63,464 nt of DNA, taken from NCBI GenBank assembly GCA_034667465.1, contig JAXDJV010000019.1:1-63464 (forward strand), written 5' to 3'. The translations under genes were made by a program, and so were the position numbers. The DNA comes from JAOBAU01 sp034667465 (lineage in GTDB: Bacteria; Acidobacteriota; Thermoanaerobaculia; Gp7-AA8). This document shows positions 24,487 to 32,765 of this stretch, one piece after another (position 1 is the stretch's first letter; each line of letters begins with the position of its first letter). The notes under the pieces were generated by a model, which saw only the letters and a program-made list of their open reading frames with translations, was not told the DNA's origin and ran no database searches.

Positions 24487-25829
24487 TTCGCCCGTCATCA
24501 AAAGAGAATTTCGCGCGCGGCGCGCTGCTCGTCACCGGCGATTTCCTCCTCGGCTGGGGCGCACTCGCCGCGGTCGTCTTCATGCGCCGCAACGTGCCGT
24601 TGCGTTTCACGCGCGCGCTGCTCCCGCCCGACAAGCTGCCGGTCGACGCAACTGCAGTCATCCTCTTCGCCGGCTCGTTCCTCATCGCGCTGGCGCTGAG
24701 CGGTTTCTATCGGCGGCGCGTCATGCCGCGCGAACGTCCGCTGATCGCGACCGCGCTCGTGCTGCAGGTCGCACTGATCGCGGTCGGTGGCGCACTGACG
24801 GAACGGCCGCTGCCGCGCACGGTGCTCATCGGCGTGCTGCTGCTCGAAGCGCTGGCGCTGCCGGCGTGGCGCGCACTCATTCGCGTGGCGCTGCCGATCC
24901 GCCGTCGCGAAACGATCCTCGTTGGCGACGCTTCGCACGTCCGCGACGCGATGATCGGACTCGCCGCGGCGACCGACGCGCGCATGCGCCTCGTCGCGTG
25001 GTCCGGTCCGCGGGACGACGCGACAACACTCGATCTGCCGTACGCCGGCAGCGTCGACGATCCAACCGTTCGCGAACAGTTACGCGACGTCGAGGAAGTG
25101 ATCTTTGTTCACCCCGAAGCGTCGCCGAACAGCCGCCTCGAACTGCTGCGCATTCGCGGACCGCGCGGTTACCTGCTGCTCGCATCGCACGCCGACGCGC
25201 TGCTCACATCGACGATGCTCGGCTGGGTCGGCGATCAGCCGCTCATCGAGATCGCGGTCGGCTGCGGCTACGGTTTGCGCGCCGCGATCAAACGCGCGGT
25301 CGACATCACGCTCGGCAGCATCCTCGGCCTGCTCGCGTTGCCGATCGGCGCGATCGCGGCCGCCGCGATCTGGCTCGACGATCGCGGACCGCTGCTCATC
25401 CGGCAGAGCCGCGTCGGCCGCGGCGGCGTGCCGTTCGCGATGTGGAAGTTCCGCTCGATGACGGTCCCGGAAAACGGCGAAGGCGACGGCATCGGACTGA
25501 CGCGCATCGGCGGTCTGCTGCGCCGCTATCGCATCGATGAGCTGCCACAACTGCTCAACGTCATCAGCGGCGACATGAGCCTCGTCGGACCGCGCCCGGA
25601 ACGACCGGAGATCGTGGCGCGCATCCTCAACGACGTCCCCGATTTCGATCTGCGCAATCTCGTGCGTCCGGGCATCGCCGGCCTCGCGCAGGTTTCGGCG
25701 AAGTACGACAGCTCGCCGGAAGTGAAGCTGCGCTACGACCTGACGTACATGTGCGACTGGTCGCTGCTGCTCGACATCCGGCTGCTGCTGTCGAGCGTCT
25801 CGGCGTCGCTGGCCGGAAGCGGACTGTGA
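24483..25829 (+). CDS. undecaprenyl-phosphate sugar phosphotransferase
   Basis: The 448-residue product is an initiating transferase that puts the first sugar-1-phosphate on undecaprenyl phosphate. It has about four N-terminal membrane helices (10-140), a Rossmann-like middle segment (ETILVGDASHVRD), a fifth helix near 275-295, and the catalytic C-terminal domain with VGRGGVPFAMWKFRSM, RRYRIDELPQLLNVISGDMS and LVGPRPERPE, all hallmarks of the WcaJ/WbaP family. It overlaps the preceding gene (ATGA) and the following gene (GTGA). It is the likely first step of the glycan assembled by the surrounding enzymes. Confidence 0.93.
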   Translation: MIRPSSKENFARGALLVTGDFLLGWGALAAVVFMRRNVPLRFTRALLPPDKLPVDATAVILFAGSFLIALALSGFYRRRVMPRERPLIATALVLQVALIAVGGALTERPLPRTVLIGVLLLEALALPAWRALIRVALPIRRRETILVGDASHVRDAMIGLAAATDARMRLVAWSGPRDDATTLDLPYAGSVDDPTVREQLRDVEEVIFVHPEASPNSRLELLRIRGPRGYLLLASHADALLTSTMLGWVGDQPLIEIAVGCGYGLRAAIKRAVDITLGSILGLLALPIGAIAAAAIWLDDRGPLLIRQSRVGRGGVPFAMWKFRSMTVPENGEGDGIGLTRIGGLLRRYRIDELPQLLNVISGDMSLVGPRPERPEIVARILNDVPDFDLRNLVRPGIAGLAQVSAKYDSSPEVKLRYDLTYMCDWSLLLDIRLLLSSVSASLAGSGL

Positions 25830-26776
25830 GCGAGGGCACGCTGTCGATGATCGTCCCGACGTTCAACACGGCGGCGATGACGCTGGCGACGTGCCGCGCC
25901 GCACTCGATGCCGCGCCGCCGAATACTGAGTTGATTGTTGTCGATGATGCATCGTCCGACAACACGCGCGAGTTACTCGCCGCCGAGTTGCCGAACGTGC
26001 GCGTGGTGCGGCTCAACGAAAATCGCCGCTTCGCCGCGGCGGCGAATGCAGGAGTCGCGGTTGCGCACGGCGCGATCATTCTGCTGCTCAACAGCGACGC
26101 GGTTGTCGAACGCGATTCGCTGCGCGCGCTCGTCGCGGCATTCGATGCCGAGCCGTCGCTCGGCGTCGCCGGTGCGCGGCTGCTCAACGAAGACGGCACA
26201 CCGCAGTGGAGCGGCGGACCGGTGCCGACGCTGGCGTGGCTGACGGTGCTCGCCGGCGGCTTCGCGTCGCTGCTGCCGCGACGTCGCCGCGCCTTCGGCG
26301 GCGCGCAACCCGCGTGGGTGAGCGGCGCGGCGATGGCGTTTCGCCGCAGTGTGTTCGACGTCGCCGGTCCGCTGCGCGAGCACTATCGTTTCTACGCGCA
26401 GGATTTGGATTTCTGTCTGCGCGCGCGCGCCGCCGGCTGGAACGTCCGCGTCGTCGAAGAAGCGCGAGTCGTTCACGGCGGCGGCGTGACCGTAAGGCAA
26501 TGGCGCAGCGTCGACGAGCTGCCGCACGATCCGGCGTTGCTCTGGCCCGATCTGCTGACGTGGGGCCGCGAGCACCACGGCGTCGCGTGGTCGACGACCG
26601 CGCGCATGTTGATGATCGTCGCCGCGTTCGTACGCATCACATCGCGACGACTGCGCGAGCTCGTGTTGCGCGGCGACGCGCGTGTACGGTCGCGCTCAAC
26701 GACCGCCGCGTACGTCGCCGCTCTTCGTCAGCTCTTCGCAAAAAGCGAGGAACCCCTGCGTCAGCGCATCAGTTGA
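25826..26776 (+). CDS. GT2-family glycosyltransferase
   Basis: The 316-residue product starts at a GTG overlapping the preceding stop. A GT-A fold is shown by MIVPTFNTAAMTLATCRAAL, the VVDDASSDNT motif, the DxD-like LLLNSDAVV, and FYAQDLDFCLRARAAGWNV with the catalytic-region aspartate. It is typical of rhamnosyl- and related transferases of O-antigen loci. Its last 81 bases overlap the end of the convergent gene at 26696; both frames look authentic, so the two 3' ends are genuinely shared. Confidence 0.9.
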   Translation: MSEGTLSMIVPTFNTAAMTLATCRAALDAAPPNTELIVVDDASSDNTRELLAAELPNVRVVRLNENRRFAAAANAGVAVAHGAIILLLNSDAVVERDSLRALVAAFDAEPSLGVAGARLLNEDGTPQWSGGPVPTLAWLTVLAGGFASLLPRRRRAFGGAQPAWVSGAAMAFRRSVFDVAGPLREHYRFYAQDLDFCLRARAAGWNVRVVEEARVVHGGGVTVRQWRSVDELPHDPALLWPDLLTWGREHHGVAWSTTARMLMIVAAFVRITSRRLRELVLRGDARVRSRSTTAAYVAALRQLFAKSEEPLRQRIS

Positions 26777-27889
26777 GTAACGCGTCGCGACGAGTGCGTG
26801 CGCGGCGTCGCCGATCGCATGCGCGCGCGCTTCGTCATCGAGCAGCGATTCGATCGAGGTGGTGAACGCCTCGACCTCGTCGGCGACGACGATGTTCTCG
26901 CCGTTCACGACATCGATTCCTTCCGCGCCGATCGTCGTCGAGACGACCGGTTTCCCGGCAGCCATCGCCGCAAGGATCTTGATGCGCATCCCGCCGCCCG
27001 AGTAAATCGGCGCGATCATCACCCGCATCCAGCCGATGAATGCCGCGGCGTCGGGAACCTCGCCGGAAAAGACGACGCCCGATGCCGCGAGCCGCGCGCG
27101 CAGCCATTCCGGCGCGCGGCTGCCGGCGATGTGCAGCTCGGCGTCACGACGGAGCCGCGGACGAAGTTCCTCCGCGATCCAAATCGCTGCCTCCTGATTC
27201 GGCCGGTAATCGAGCGAGCCGAGAAACCCGACTGCGTTCGGACTCTCATTGCGACGATCGACCGGCTGCGGATCGACGCCGCCCGGCAGCACGTACATCG
27301 GCCGCGTACAGCCGAGCGCACGAAAGTCGTTCGCATCGAGCTCGGTGATCGGCACGATCGCGTCGCACGCATTGAGTTGCGCGAGCTCGTATCGCCGCAG
27401 ACTCCTCGCGATCGCGCGCAACGCCACGCGCTTCACGAATCCAGGCTCGTGCTCCGCCAGCCGCTCCCAGATTCGAAACTCGACGTTGAGCGAACGGAGA
27501 ACGACCCGGGCGTTCGAGCTCTCGCGAATGGCGCGGAGATACGGGAGGAGGAAGGGACTCTCGAGCTGCACGACGTCGAAATCACGCTCGCGCAGTTTCC
27601 TTCGCAGTGACGATTCGAACCGCGGCGAATAGAAGCGAGCGACGAGTTGCGGCGCGCGAAGCGAGAAAGAGCGAAGGAACGCCGCGACGTGTGCGGAGGT
27701 GTCGATGTCGATCGCTTCGAGCGGCAGCGGCAAATCGTCGGCGTCGACGCGCTGTTTTCGCGGATTGAGGGAGAGGATCTCGACGTCGGCGCCGAGGCGT
27801 TGCAGGGAGAGCGCGACCTGCAGCATGACGACGCGGCCGCCGTCGGTCGGTGGCCACGCGATGCGCGGTGTGAGTTGAAGGATGCGCAT
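26696..27889 (-). CDS. GT4-family glycosyltransferase
   Basis: The 397-residue product begins MRILQLTPRIAWPPTDGG and has a GT-B layout. The C-terminal domain shows VGFLGSLDYRPNQEAAIW, IAPIYSGGGMRIKILAAMA and GKPVVSTTIGAEGI, the pattern of GT4 enzymes such as those in exopolysaccharide loci. Its start overlaps the preceding stop (TGATG), so it follows the two upstream genes in a minus-strand operon. The 3' end overlaps the convergent GT2 gene. Confidence 0.9.
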   Translation of the reverse strand: MRILQLTPRIAWPPTDGGRVVMLQVALSLQRLGADVEILSLNPRKQRVDADDLPLPLEAIDIDTSAHVAAFLRSFSLRAPQLVARFYSPRFESSLRRKLRERDFDVVQLESPFLLPYLRAIRESSNARVVLRSLNVEFRIWERLAEHEPGFVKRVALRAIARSLRRYELAQLNACDAIVPITELDANDFRALGCTRPMYVLPGGVDPQPVDRRNESPNAVGFLGSLDYRPNQEAAIWIAEELRPRLRRDAELHIAGSRAPEWLRARLAASGVVFSGEVPDAAAFIGWMRVMIAPIYSGGGMRIKILAAMAAGKPVVSTTIGAEGIDVVNGENIVVADEVEAFTTSIESLLDDEARAHAIGDAAHALVATRYSTDALTQGFLAFCEELTKSGDVRGGR

Positions 27890-28938
27890 CAGAGCAACCC
27901 CAGCTCGCGATACAGCGCCACGTGCGCCACCGCCGACTCTCGCGCAGTCGGTACATGGGCGGGAACATCCGTCGACGCGCCACGCAGCCACTCGTTCACC
28001 ATCGATGCAATTCCTTCCGCGCCCATCTCCGGGCTCACCAGAAAGCCGCCCCCGTGCGCGCGAATCCTGTCGGCGATCGCGCCGTGATCGAACGCCACCA
28101 CCGGCACGCCCGCGCTCCAGCATTCCGACAACGTCAAACTGAAACTCTCCGGGACGATCGACGGCAGCACCACGAGTCCGATGCGATGTCGCGCGAGCAG
28201 CCGCGGCAGCGAGCCGGCGCGGTAGTAACCATGCACGGCATCACGCGGCAGCGCGCGCAGCAGGTCGACGTCGCCGCCGCCGAAGACATGCCATTCCGCG
28301 CCGGGCGTCGCATCGATGATTGCCGGCAGAAGCGCGCCGCCTTTGTGCGGTTTTACGCTGCCTGCGAATGCGATCCGCCCACGTACGGGATCACTCCGCA
28401 TCGCATCCGAAGCGATCCCTGGCTCGATCACGAACGCTTCGAGCTTCGGCGCAACCGCGCGATACGCATCGCGCAGAAACGCTGACGGAAAGATTGCGGC
28501 GCGAGCGCGATTGAGCAGCGCGACATTCGACAGCAGCGTGAAGTCGTGGATCGCCAGCAGCAGCGACGCATCGTCGGGCAGAGCGGGCAGATCATCGAAC
28601 GCTCCTTCGACGATGAGCGTGTGCGCACCGATCGCCGCAAGCGACTCCGCGCGCCACGCGTGCGATCCGATCTCCATCACTCCCGGATGGAAGAGCGCGA
28701 CCTCGCGCATCTTCCGCTCCTCGGCGAGCCGCGCGTTCAGCTGCACGACCACGCCGCCGAGCCGCAGCGATGGAGCGGTCGTCAACACATTGACGAGCGG
28801 AGGTCGTGGCATCGAAACGAGTGCACCGCGCGCACGTTGCAAACGCGTGCGCCACGCTTCATCGAGCCGTTCGGCGCTCCGCCTCGCAACAGACGCCAGC
28901 CCTTCGCCGCGAGCAACGCGCGAGGTGATTCCGATCAT
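27889..28938 (-). CDS. GT4-family glycosyltransferase
   Basis: The 349-residue product has GT-B features: FAGSVKPHKGGALLPAII, WHVFGGGDVDLLRALP, LVVLPSIVPESFSLTLSECW and GVPVVAFDHGAIAD. The start is the ATG at 28938, which overlaps the upstream stop as ATGA; the longer frame adds an arginine-rich segment that is the antisense of the neighbouring gene. The N-terminal domain is short, about 150 residues, compared with many GT4 enzymes. Sugar specificity cannot be read. Confidence 0.88.
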   Translation of the reverse strand: MIGITSRVARGEGLASVARRSAERLDEAWRTRLQRARGALVSMPRPPLVNVLTTAPSLRLGGVVVQLNARLAEERKMREVALFHPGVMEIGSHAWRAESLAAIGAHTLIVEGAFDDLPALPDDASLLLAIHDFTLLSNVALLNRARAAIFPSAFLRDAYRAVAPKLEAFVIEPGIASDAMRSDPVRGRIAFAGSVKPHKGGALLPAIIDATPGAEWHVFGGGDVDLLRALPRDAVHGYYRAGSLPRLLARHRIGLVVLPSIVPESFSLTLSECWSAGVPVVAFDHGAIADRIRAHGGGFLVSPEMGAEGIASMVNEWLRGASTDVPAHVPTARESAVAHVALYRELGLL

Positions 28939-31076
28939 CGTCTGCGCGCCAGCACGCGTTCGTAAACGTCTTCGATTTCGGCCGCGTGCTCGTCGACGCT
29001 CTTCGGTCGCGGGATGCGCGCCGACCATTCATCGAGCAACTCCGGGCGCGCGATCGCGCGACGGACGATCGCTTCGAGCGCCGGCGCATCACCGTTCGGA
29101 AAGAGCTCGCCGCCGGCGCCGTCATCGAACAGCTCTGTCAGCGCGCCGTCGTTCGCGGCGATGACCGGCACGCCGCAAACCATCGCCTCGCGTGCCGCGA
29201 GTCCGAACGATTCGAGTCCGACCGACGGCACGAGCAGCGCATCGAGCGATCCGAAAATGCGCGGCTTCTCTTCCTCCGCGAACGTCCCTTCCAGCGTCAG
29301 CGACGCGCCGCCGCGCTCGCGCAGCATCGCCGTGTATTCGGCCGACGCGTTCGCATCGCCCCACGCATGCAGCGTCGCCTGCGCCGGATCGATCGCACGA
29401 AACGCTTCGACGGCGACGTGCAACCCTTTGTGCGGCAGGATCGAGCCGACGAAGCCGAATCGAAGAGCGCCTTCGCGCACGCGCCGCTCGGAACCGCGCA
29501 CGATGTCGACGCCGTACGGCAGCACGAACGCCGGCGTTTCTTTCGACAGCAGTCCGGCGCGCACGTAGTCGTCGCCGATGAACCGCGAGCCCATCACATA
29601 CGCATCGGCGCAAGCGAGCGCCGCGCGTGCGGCCCGCCATCGCGCCAGATGCAGCGCGCGATTCCAGAGCGGCGCCGGAGCGATCTTCGTCAGCGGCGCG
29701 CATTGCGCGCATTTCGACAGCCCTGGTCCGCTGCAGCGCTGCCAGTTCCGATGAAAGAGATTCACGCGCGCGCAGAGCGACCACCAGTCCTGGATTTGAT
29801 AGACGATCGGGATGCCTCGACGCCGCGCCACGCGCGCCAGCGAAAACGAATGGCCGGCGAGATGGTGGATGTGCACCAGCTCCGGCCGCTCTTCATCGAG
29901 GAAGCGGGCGAACGAACGCTCGAATCGGCGATCGCGCATGGCGTTGCGCGCGAACGGATCGCGCTGCACGAAGTTGTTCGTCACGAGCCGCACGCGCGCG
30001 CCGCCGTCGGCAAGCTCCACCGCTTCGTTCTGCGCGCGCGACGGATCGGCCATCCGTCCGAAGATCGACACCTCCCGCCATTGCAACTGACGTCGCACGA
30101 GCCAGTACGCGTAGAGCTCCGTGCCGGCGTGCTGAAACGGCGGCCAGCCATGAATGAGATGGACGACGCGCCGCGGCGGACGCGGCGACGTCAGCGGTCT
30201 TTGCGCACGCAGCGCCGCGCTGATTCGCTCGCGAACCGGCGCGAGCGGGTCGGCGCGCATGAACGCCGCGATCGTCGGCATGTAGGCGGGATGAAGTCGC
30301 GACAACGCAGCCGCCGCGTGTCGCTGCAACGCGGCGCGTGACGCGCCGAAACTGCGATGTCCGGCGTGCTCGATGAACGTCGCGTCATCGGCGACGTGCA
30401 GCCAGCCGCGGGCGAGCGCGCGCATGCAGAAGTCGTTCTCCTCGCCGTAGCCGAGACCGAAGTTCGTGCTGTCGAAATACCCGATGTCATCGAGAAGCGC
30501 GCGGCGGATGTAGAGACAGACGCCGACACCGGTCGGCAGTCGCGGATACGCGCGCTGCGAAACGCGCTCGACAAGCGCCGCGAACGACGCCGCATCAAAC
30601 CCGGTCGGCAGCAGATTCTCTTCGAATGCGCGCGGCACCGAACAAAGCGTTGCGTGATTCGACAGCGGCGTCACCGTGCCGACGTCGCCCGATGACGTAC
30701 CAGCATCGAGCAGCTTCTCGACCCAGCGAGGCGTCACGACCGTGTCGCTGTTGAGCAGCACCACATCGCGCGACGAAGCGCGCATCCCCAGATTCACGCT
30801 CTCGACAAAACCGCGCCGCACCTCATTGCGCAGAATCTCCGTCGCCGGAAACCCGGCGATGCACGCCTCGACATCCGCATCCTGCGGCCCATCGACGACG
30901 AGGATTACGCCATGCCGCGAAAGGTCCGTATGTTGACGAACGCTCTCGAGACATCGCCGCAACTCCGCCGCCGCAAAGTAAATCGGCACGATGACGTCCA
31001 CGCCATCCGGCCGCGCGCACCGCGCCCGACCCGCACCCCGAGACCATTCGAGCGGAGCAGCACGAAGGAGATTCAC
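28935..31076 (-). CDS. two-domain glycosyltransferase (GT2 + GT4)
   Basis: The 713-residue product joins a GT2 domain (about 20-300; VDVIVPIYFAAAELRRCL, VVDGPQDADV, VLLNSDTVVTPRWVEKLLDA, GYGEENDFCMRALARGW) to a GT4 domain (about 310-710; RRVVHLIHGWPPFQHAGTEL, FVGSILPHKGLHVAVEAF, LVPSVGLESFGLAAREAM). Fused pairs like this can add two sugars in sequence. The start is uncertain: I use the GTG at 31076, just before the first strand, because residues further upstream read through a large inverted repeat. It heads the three-gene minus-strand operon 26696-31076. Confidence 0.85.
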   Translation of the reverse strand: MNLLRAAPLEWSRGAGRARCARPDGVDVIVPIYFAAAELRRCLESVRQHTDLSRHGVILVVDGPQDADVEACIAGFPATEILRNEVRRGFVESVNLGMRASSRDVVLLNSDTVVTPRWVEKLLDAGTSSGDVGTVTPLSNHATLCSVPRAFEENLLPTGFDAASFAALVERVSQRAYPRLPTGVGVCLYIRRALLDDIGYFDSTNFGLGYGEENDFCMRALARGWLHVADDATFIEHAGHRSFGASRAALQRHAAAALSRLHPAYMPTIAAFMRADPLAPVRERISAALRAQRPLTSPRPPRRVVHLIHGWPPFQHAGTELYAYWLVRRQLQWREVSIFGRMADPSRAQNEAVELADGGARVRLVTNNFVQRDPFARNAMRDRRFERSFARFLDEERPELVHIHHLAGHSFSLARVARRRGIPIVYQIQDWWSLCARVNLFHRNWQRCSGPGLSKCAQCAPLTKIAPAPLWNRALHLARWRAARAALACADAYVMGSRFIGDDYVRAGLLSKETPAFVLPYGVDIVRGSERRVREGALRFGFVGSILPHKGLHVAVEAFRAIDPAQATLHAWGDANASAEYTAMLRERGGASLTLEGTFAEEEKPRIFGSLDALLVPSVGLESFGLAAREAMVCGVPVIAANDGALTELFDDGAGGELFPNGDAPALEAIVRRAIARPELLDEWSARIPRPKSVDEHAAEIEDVYERVLARRR

Positions 31077-31093
31077 GACCGCGGATTCTACTT

Positions 31094-31172
31094 GCGGGCG
31101 GCCACGGGCCGCGGCGCGCCCAAACCCAGGCAAAGGCTTAGCCAGGAAACGCCGCGGCCCGTGGCCGCCCGC
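31094..31172. repeat. 23-bp perfect inverted repeat between divergent operons
   Basis: Arms at 31094-31116 and 31150-31172 are exact mirror images around a 33-base spacer, and a 14-bp palindrome (CCGGAGGCCTCCGG) follows at 31172-31185. The structure lies in the control region between the glycosyltransferase operon and the Wzm/Wzt operon. It could form a stable hairpin in either transcript's leader or be a dispersed palindromic element. Confidence 0.85.
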
Positions 31173-31202
31173 CGGAGGCCTCCGGTGGTCCCCCGTGCCC
31201 GC

Positions 31203-31208
31203 TACAAT
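31203..31208 (+). promoter_or_regulatory. candidate -10 box (TACAAT) of ABC exporter operon
   Basis: TACAAT overlaps the first candidate ATG (31207) of the permease gene. If it is a real -10 element, transcription would begin near 31215 and the GTG at 31216 would be the start of a leaderless message, arguing against the ATG. Confidence 0.4.
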
Positions 31209-32046
31209 GCGCGCCGTGAGTGTCGACGCAGTGTTCGTTCGCCGAACGGTTGCCGGCGACTCGCTGCGAGCGCGCGATGAAGTGCGCGACCTGCGAGCGC
31301 ACGCCAACCTTTTGTACGAGCTCGTTCATCGCGACCTCACGGTCCGCTACAAACGATCCTTCTTCGGCTTCTTCTGGACGATGATCCATCCGCTGCTGCT
31401 GATGCTCATCTTCGTCGCGGTCTTTTCAGGCCTTTTCAAGCACCAGACGCCCCACTACGAAACGTACTTTTTGTCGGCCTACATCGCGTGGAACTTCTTC
31501 TCGCAGACCACGACGAACGCCATGGCCGGCCTCGCGTGGAACGGACCGCTGATGAAACGGGTGCGCGTGCCGCGATCGATTTTCACCCTGTCGGCCGCGC
31601 TCTCCGGCATCGTCAATCTCGCGCTCTCGCTCGTCGTGCTGTTTGTGATCATGCTCGCCGTGCGAGCACCGCTGCATTTTTCGCTCGTCGCGCTTCCGAT
31701 CAGTTTGTTGATTGTCGGCATCTTCACGTTTGGTGTTTCGCTCGCGCTCACCGCGGCATCCGTATTTTTCGCCGACGTTCGCGAGATGTATCAGGCCGGG
31801 CTGCCGGCGCTCCTCTATCTGACGCCCGCCATCTATCCAATCGAGATCGTCCCGCTGCAATATCGCTGGCTCATCGAGATGAACCCGCTGACATTCCTGG
31901 TCGAGATCGTCCGCGATCCGATTTACTACGGACGCATCCCGTCGCCGCATACGTTCGGTGTCGCATTCGCATTCGCGCTCGCCGCGCTCATTGGCGGGTG
32001 GATGATTTTTCGGCGGCTCGCGCCGTGGTTCGACAGTCGCCTCTGA
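31207..32046 (+). CDS. wzm: ABC-2 polysaccharide exporter permease (Wzm-like)
   Basis: The product, 279 residues from this ATG or 276 from the GTG at 31216, has six membrane helices and the ABC2-type permease signature of O-antigen exporters: an amphipathic N-terminal helix, RDLTVRYKRSFFGFFWTMIHP, AWNFFSQTTTNAM, and IEMNPLTFLVEIVRDPIYYG. It would form the channel that moves the completed lipid-linked glycan to the periplasm. It overlaps the ATPase gene by one base (TGATG). A TACAAT box overlapping the ATG makes the GTG start plausible. Confidence 0.9.
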   Translation: MRAVSVDAVFVRRTVAGDSLRARDEVRDLRAHANLLYELVHRDLTVRYKRSFFGFFWTMIHPLLLMLIFVAVFSGLFKHQTPHYETYFLSAYIAWNFFSQTTTNAMAGLAWNGPLMKRVRVPRSIFTLSAALSGIVNLALSLVVLFVIMLAVRAPLHFSLVALPISLLIVGIFTFGVSLALTAASVFFADVREMYQAGLPALLYLTPAIYPIEIVPLQYRWLIEMNPLTFLVEIVRDPIYYGRIPSPHTFGVAFAFALAALIGGWMIFRRLAPWFDSRL

Positions 32047-32765
32047 TGGATTCGATCGAACTGCAGGGAGTCAGCGTCCGCTACCGGCGGGAGAAAATCA
32101 GGAGCCTGAAAGAGCTCGTGGTACGCGGACTGGCGCGTCGCAGCGCGCCGTACTTTTACAGCCTGCGCGACATCTCGCTGACAGTGCGCAGCGGTGAATC
32201 GGTCGGCATCATCGGCTCGAACGGCGCGGGCAAATCGACACTGTTGCGCGTTGCCGCCGGCATCGTCACGCCATCAGCAGGCGTCGCCATCGGGCGCGGA
32301 AACATCGTCCCGCTCCTCGAGCTCGGCACCGGCTTCGAATCCGAACTTTCCGGCCGCGAGAACATTCAATTCAACGGCGCGCTCCTCGGCCGTTCCCGAA
32401 GCTGGATGCGCTCGCAGCTCGACGCCATCATCGCCTTCTCCGGACTCGAGCCGTTCATCGACGCGCCGCTGCGAACGTATTCGACCGGCATGGTCGCGCG
32501 GCTGGCGTTCGCGATCGCCACGGCGGTCGATGCGGAGACGATCCTGCTCGACGAGATCCTCGCAGTCGGTGATGCAGCGTTTCGCGCGCGATGCGAAGAA
32601 CGGATCGGCACGTTCGTGCGCGAAGGACGAACGATCGTCCTCGTCTCGCACGAAACGGACGAGGTGCTGAAACTCTGTCGCCGCACCATCTGGCTCGCCA
32701 AAGGCGAGATCGTCGCCGACGGCCCGTCGGAAGAGATCATCGCGCGCTACGAAACGCAGCGCTAA
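32046..32765 (+). CDS. wzt: ABC polysaccharide exporter ATPase (Wzt-like)
   Basis: The 239-residue ATPase powers the adjacent permease. Walker A is GSNGAGKST, the signature is the degenerate YSTGM typical of Wzt proteins, Walker B is ETILLDEILAVGD and the switch histidine is in LVSHE. It lacks the C-terminal carbohydrate-binding domain found in Wzt proteins that recognise a modified glycan end, so export is probably not gated by a terminal sugar modification. Its 3' end overlaps the convergent membrane glycosyltransferase gene by 29 bases. Confidence 0.92.
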   Translation: MDSIELQGVSVRYRREKIRSLKELVVRGLARRSAPYFYSLRDISLTVRSGESVGIIGSNGAGKSTLLRVAAGIVTPSAGVAIGRGNIVPLLELGTGFESELSGRENIQFNGALLGRSRSWMRSQLDAIIAFSGLEPFIDAPLRTYSTGMVARLAFAIATAVDAETILLDEILAVGDAAFRARCEERIGTFVREGRTIVLVSHETDEVLKLCRRTIWLAKGEIVADGPSEEIIARYETQR

